A stretch of 7,028 bases of DNA from Bacteroidales bacterium 45-6 (lineage in GTDB: Bacteria; Bacteroidota; Bacteroidia; Bacteroidales; Dysgonomonadaceae): assembly GCA_001897035.1 (NCBI GenBank), contig MKRS01000534.1, positions 1 through 7,028 on the forward strand. Direction: 5' to 3'. This document shows positions 5,751-7,028 of the stretch, one piece after another; position 1 is the stretch's first letter; every line of letters starts with the position of its first letter. The notes beneath the pieces are model-generated. The model saw nothing but the letters and a program-made list of their open reading frames with translations. It had not been told where the DNA came from and made no database searches. Made by a program: the position numbers and the translations under genes.

Positions 5751-7028
5751 ATGAGTACAAATTTTTTCTATAAAGAATTAGGATATGAGCATTTGATAGA
5801 ATGTTCTGACATATCAGACTCCTACCCTGAATATCAGGAGTTAGAAAAAATTGGAGCAGACAAAATCTATTTTTCAGATAATTTCCCTGCAATTCTCTTT
5901 AAAGAAGTAGATTCTTTTAATAAAAATGCCCTTAAACAAATTGCAGAAATTCAACATAAGGCATGGAATTACCGAAAGATAATGTTTCTTTTTGTTGTAT
6001 CAGATACGGAAATCAGGATATATAACTGCTACGAGAAACCTCAATATATAAAAGCAGAATCCAGCTATACAAATGAGCTTAAAGAATATGAAATATTCAG
6101 TTGCATTAAGACTGATAAAGATAACTTAAAAGTTCTGATTGAATTATTTTCACGAATAGGAGTAGATTGTGGGCTACTATGGACAAGCGATTATGATCTC
6201 CGTGAAAAAATCAATATTCAAAAAAGGATAGATAAATATCTGGTTCAAAGTCTTCTTGCGACTTCCAATGCATTAAAGAAAGATATCTTGGATATCAATA
6301 TTATTCATGGGCTTCTCATGCGCTCTCTTTTTATTCTTTATTTAGAAGATAAAGGGGCAGCAGAAGAAGCTGGATTATACACAAAGATAAAAAAAGGAGC
6401 AAAAAGTTATTTTGATATTTTAGATGACGTTGATGCTACTTATCGTTTATTTATAGAACTGCAAGAACACTTCAATGGTAATGTATTCCCAATTATAGAG
6501 AATGAACAAAATTTCGTCAATAAAGATCATCTTTCCTTGATAAAGAGATGTTTTATTGATGGTGATATTTCAGGTCAGCCTAAATTTTTTGATGATTGGC
6601 GAATTTTCAAATTTGATTTTATTCAAATTGAATTACTAAGTGAAGTATATGAAAATTTTTTGGGAGAGTTCGCCTCAAAAAAAGAAAAAGGACAATTCTA
6701 TACTCCATATACATTAGTTGAACTAATTTTAAACGACAAACTACCAATCAAGAATGAGGTTAATTATAACATTAAGACGTTAGATATAGCATGTGGTTCG
6801 GGGATTTTTTTAGTTGAAAGTTATAAGCGATTAATTCGAAGATGGCAAAATGCAAACCCCGAAAATGACATCACATTTAAAGAACTTAAGAATATTCTTG
6901 TTGATAATATTTTTGGTATAGAAATCGATCCTTTAGCAATTAAAGTTGCTGCATTTAGTTTATATTTGGCACTTGTCGAATATCTTAATCCAAAAACATT
7001 ATGGATAGACAAACACAATAAATTTCCA
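5751..7028 (+). CDS. N6-adenine DNA methyltransferase of a restriction-modification/defence system, N-terminal part (3' end outside window)
   Basis: An open frame of 426 codons running off the right edge; the catalytic motif (N/D)PPY/F is not reached. From the ATG at 5751, residues ~1-110 form a domain with FPAILFKEVDSF and the strand pair FLFVVSDTEIRIYNCYEKP (~80-98), similar in layout to N-terminal domains of Eco57I-type/type IIG enzymes. No complete PD-ExK triad is visible there. Residues ~110-300 are mostly helical. The methyltransferase fold begins with GQFYTP (314-319, motif X), DIACGSGIFL (345-354, motif I, SAM binding) and GIEIDPLAIKVAA (~389-401, motif II). An in-frame ATG at 5745 (MHMSTN), directly after a TAA at 5742-5744, is an alternative start. 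The gene has its own promoter and is noticeably AT-richer (about one third GC in sampled lines) than its neighbours, suggesting separate acquisition. It may be a single-chain restriction-modification enzyme or the methylase of a multi-gene system. Confidence 0.9.
   Translation, partial: MSTNFFYKELGYEHLIECSDISDSYPEYQELEKIGADKIYFSDNFPAILFKEVDSFNKNALKQIAEIQHKAWNYRKIMFLFVVSDTEIRIYNCYEKPQYIKAESSYTNELKEYEIFSCIKTDKDNLKVLIELFSRIGVDCGLLWTSDYDLREKINIQKRIDKYLVQSLLATSNALKKDILDINIIHGLLMRSLFILYLEDKGAAEEAGLYTKIKKGAKSYFDILDDVDATYRLFIELQEHFNGNVFPIIENEQNFVNKDHLSLIKRCFIDGDISGQPKFFDDWRIFKFDFIQIELLSEVYENFLGEFASKKEKGQFYTPYTLVELILNDKLPIKNEVNYNIKTLDIACGSGIFLVESYKRLIRRWQNANPENDITFKELKNILVDNIFGIEIDPLAIKVAAFSLYLALVEYLNPKTLWIDKHNKFP

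Noticed and set aside
1..7028. CRISPR array, tRNA/rRNA genes or a complete insertion sequence
   Set aside because: No regularly spaced repeats, no tRNA-like cloverleaf or rRNA segments and no transposase motifs were seen in any of the non-coding gaps, the longest of which is about 120 bases.

Overview
The window looks like a stretch of a Bacteroidales (Bacteroides/Parabacteroides-type) genome carrying mobile and defence genes. The clues are a near-consensus Bacteroidetes promoter (TTTG, 20-bp spacer, TAATTTTG) in front of the last gene, the lack of ordinary Shine-Dalgarno sequences, a small protein resembling the C-terminal part of RteC-type regulators, and an HTH / Toprim primase-helicase / HTH cassette of the kind found on Bacteroidales integrative and mobilizable elements. 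All genes read left to right.

Layout. (1) Positions 1-2130 hold the C-terminal ~709 residues of a type III restriction enzyme Res subunit: helicase motifs V and VI, then a PD-ExK endonuclease domain. Its start, and any partner methyltransferase gene, lie outside the left edge. (2) Positions 2131-2199 are a short AT-rich gap with overlapping ATGT...ACAT inverted repeats. (3) Positions 2200-2846 hold two small overlapping ORFs. They are joined at a run of ten G residues, where a change in tract length would fuse them into one ~215-residue protein. The second ORF is RteC-like. (4) Positions 2847-2966 contain a strong intrinsic terminator and then a regulatory region with a perfect 8-bp inverted repeat. 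(5) Positions 2967-5649 are a compact three-gene operon: an HTH protein, a 679-residue Toprim plus RecA-like ATPase replication protein, and a second HTH protein related to the first. (6) Positions 5650-5750 hold a promoter with an inverted repeat overlapping it. (7) From 5751 to the right edge is the first 426 codons of an N6-adenine DNA methyltransferase, clearly more AT-rich than the genes to its left.

How they may work together. A replication/regulation core of an integrated element appears to sit between two DNA-modification/restriction loci, type III on the left and an Eco57I/N6-MTase-type system on the right. No integrase, relaxase or attachment site can be identified here, so element boundaries cannot be set. 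The most interesting local signal is the G10 tract at the junction of the two small ORFs, a candidate phase-variation switch acting on an RteC-like regulator. I see no RNA genes, CRISPR arrays or complete insertion sequences.
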